This document shows, one piece after another, positions 40,053 to 40,201 of a stretch of DNA of 40,201 nucleotides. Within the stretch, counting starts at the first letter, position 1, and each line of letters begins with the position of its first letter. The DNA is from DAOTWA01 sp034435955 (GTDB taxonomy: Bacteria > Chloroflexota > Anaerolineae > Anaerolineales > Anaerolineaceae). The notes below the pieces were generated by a model. That model did not search any database. It had not been told where the DNA came from and saw only the letters and a list, made by a program, of their open reading frames with translations. The stretch spans positions 1 to 40,201 of the forward strand of contig DAOTWA010000026.1 in the NCBI GenBank assembly GCA_034435955.1. The letters are read 5' to 3'. Made by a program: the position numbers and the translations under genes.

Positions 40053-40201
40053 ATGGAGCAAATTATGCAAACCATCCCTGAGCAGATTGCAGCCGTAGGC
40101 CGGCGCATGTTTGAGCGGCGGCTGACCGACATGTCCGGCGGGAATATCTCGGCGCGCAGCGGGGAGACGGTCTACATCACCCCGCGCTTCAGCGGCGGCA
40201 G
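40053..40201 (+). CDS. Class II aldolase/adducin-family protein, 3'-truncated by window edge
   Basis: The first 49 codons are visible. They read MEQIMQTIPEQIAAVGRRMF, then a short stretch leading to LTDMSGGNISAR (27-38) and VYITPRFSGG at the edge. SGGNISAR matches the SGNxSxR motif and YITP the substrate loop of fuculose-phosphate aldolase and related class II aldolases. It may act on a sugar phosphate; the exact member cannot be named from this part. Start ATG 40053, with ATG 40065 as alternative; no well-placed ribosome binding site. Confidence 0.8.
   Translation, partial: MEQIMQTIPEQIAAVGRRMFERRLTDMSGGNISARSGETVYITPRFSGG

Noticed and set aside
39819..40070. Minus-strand open frame of 83 codons before the aldolase gene
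   Set aside because: No domain, no ribosome binding site, overlaps the start of the aldolase gene and a candidate promoter.
1..40201. Search for tRNA or rRNA genes, CRISPR arrays, transposases and phage genes
   Set aside because: None seen by eye in the intergenic regions or among the proteins; small RNA genes could still be missed without a covariance search.

Overview
The window is a GC-rich bacterial chromosome segment with no plasmid, phage, IS, CRISPR, tRNA or rRNA signal that I can see. Gene content and protein style (a single-operon complex I, a fragment of a large YfhO-like membrane protein, a BMP-type nucleoside importer, two-part 'TGnTATACT' promoters) look most like an uncultured member of the Chloroflexota, probably Anaerolineae-like. 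That assignment is inference from memory of protein families and was not searched.

Layout. 1-539: 5' part of folE (GTP cyclohydrolase I), cut by the window edge. 731-15482: a complete complex I operon on the minus strand, nuoA-B-CD-E-F-G-H-I-J-K-L-M-N, with NuoC and NuoD fused and genes packed or overlapping by 4 nt. 15483-16314: an 832-nt region without a convincing gene, holding a probable nuo leader, a leftward terminator, a second hairpin and a 10-codon ORF with a strong ribosome binding site. 16315-21667: small units (alkyltransferase-like protein, SRPBCC membrane protein, YHS protein with L-2-hydroxyglutarate oxidase, an overlapping HIT hydrolase / PaaK-like adenylating enzyme pair, and a truncated membrane-protein gene). 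21824-23574: an ArsB-type permease followed by a universal stress protein. 23680-27105: a dehydrogenase-araB-araD operon behind a near-consensus promoter with a LacI-type operator. 27370-33440: serC, then a BMP-type ABC importer (lipoprotein, double ATPase, two permeases). 33526-36179: divergent SDR oxidoreductase and secreted phosphoesterase genes that share one promoter region. 36291-39751: cystathionine beta-synthase and a Cys/Met-metabolism PLP enzyme flanking a MaoC-like hydratase. 40053-end: start of a class II aldolase gene.

How the genes work together. The nuo operon encodes a full 13-gene NADH:quinone oxidoreductase with all expected Fe-S ligands, including the extra N7 site in NuoG. 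The oxidoreductase-araB-araD unit has no isomerase gene, so it reads as a polyol route: polyol to ketopentose, to ketopentose 5-phosphate, to D-xylulose 5-phosphate. The CBS and gamma-lyase-like genes could form a reverse transsulfuration route from homocysteine to cysteine, and serC contributes to serine supply. LhgO feeds electrons from L-2-hydroxyglutarate into the respiratory chain.

I found no clear novel defence or mobile system. The points most worth a second look are the translationally coupled HIT/adenylating-enzyme pair, the isomerase-free pentose operon with its operator, the shared divergent promoter at about 34.5 kb, and the structured non-coding stretch upstream of nuoA.
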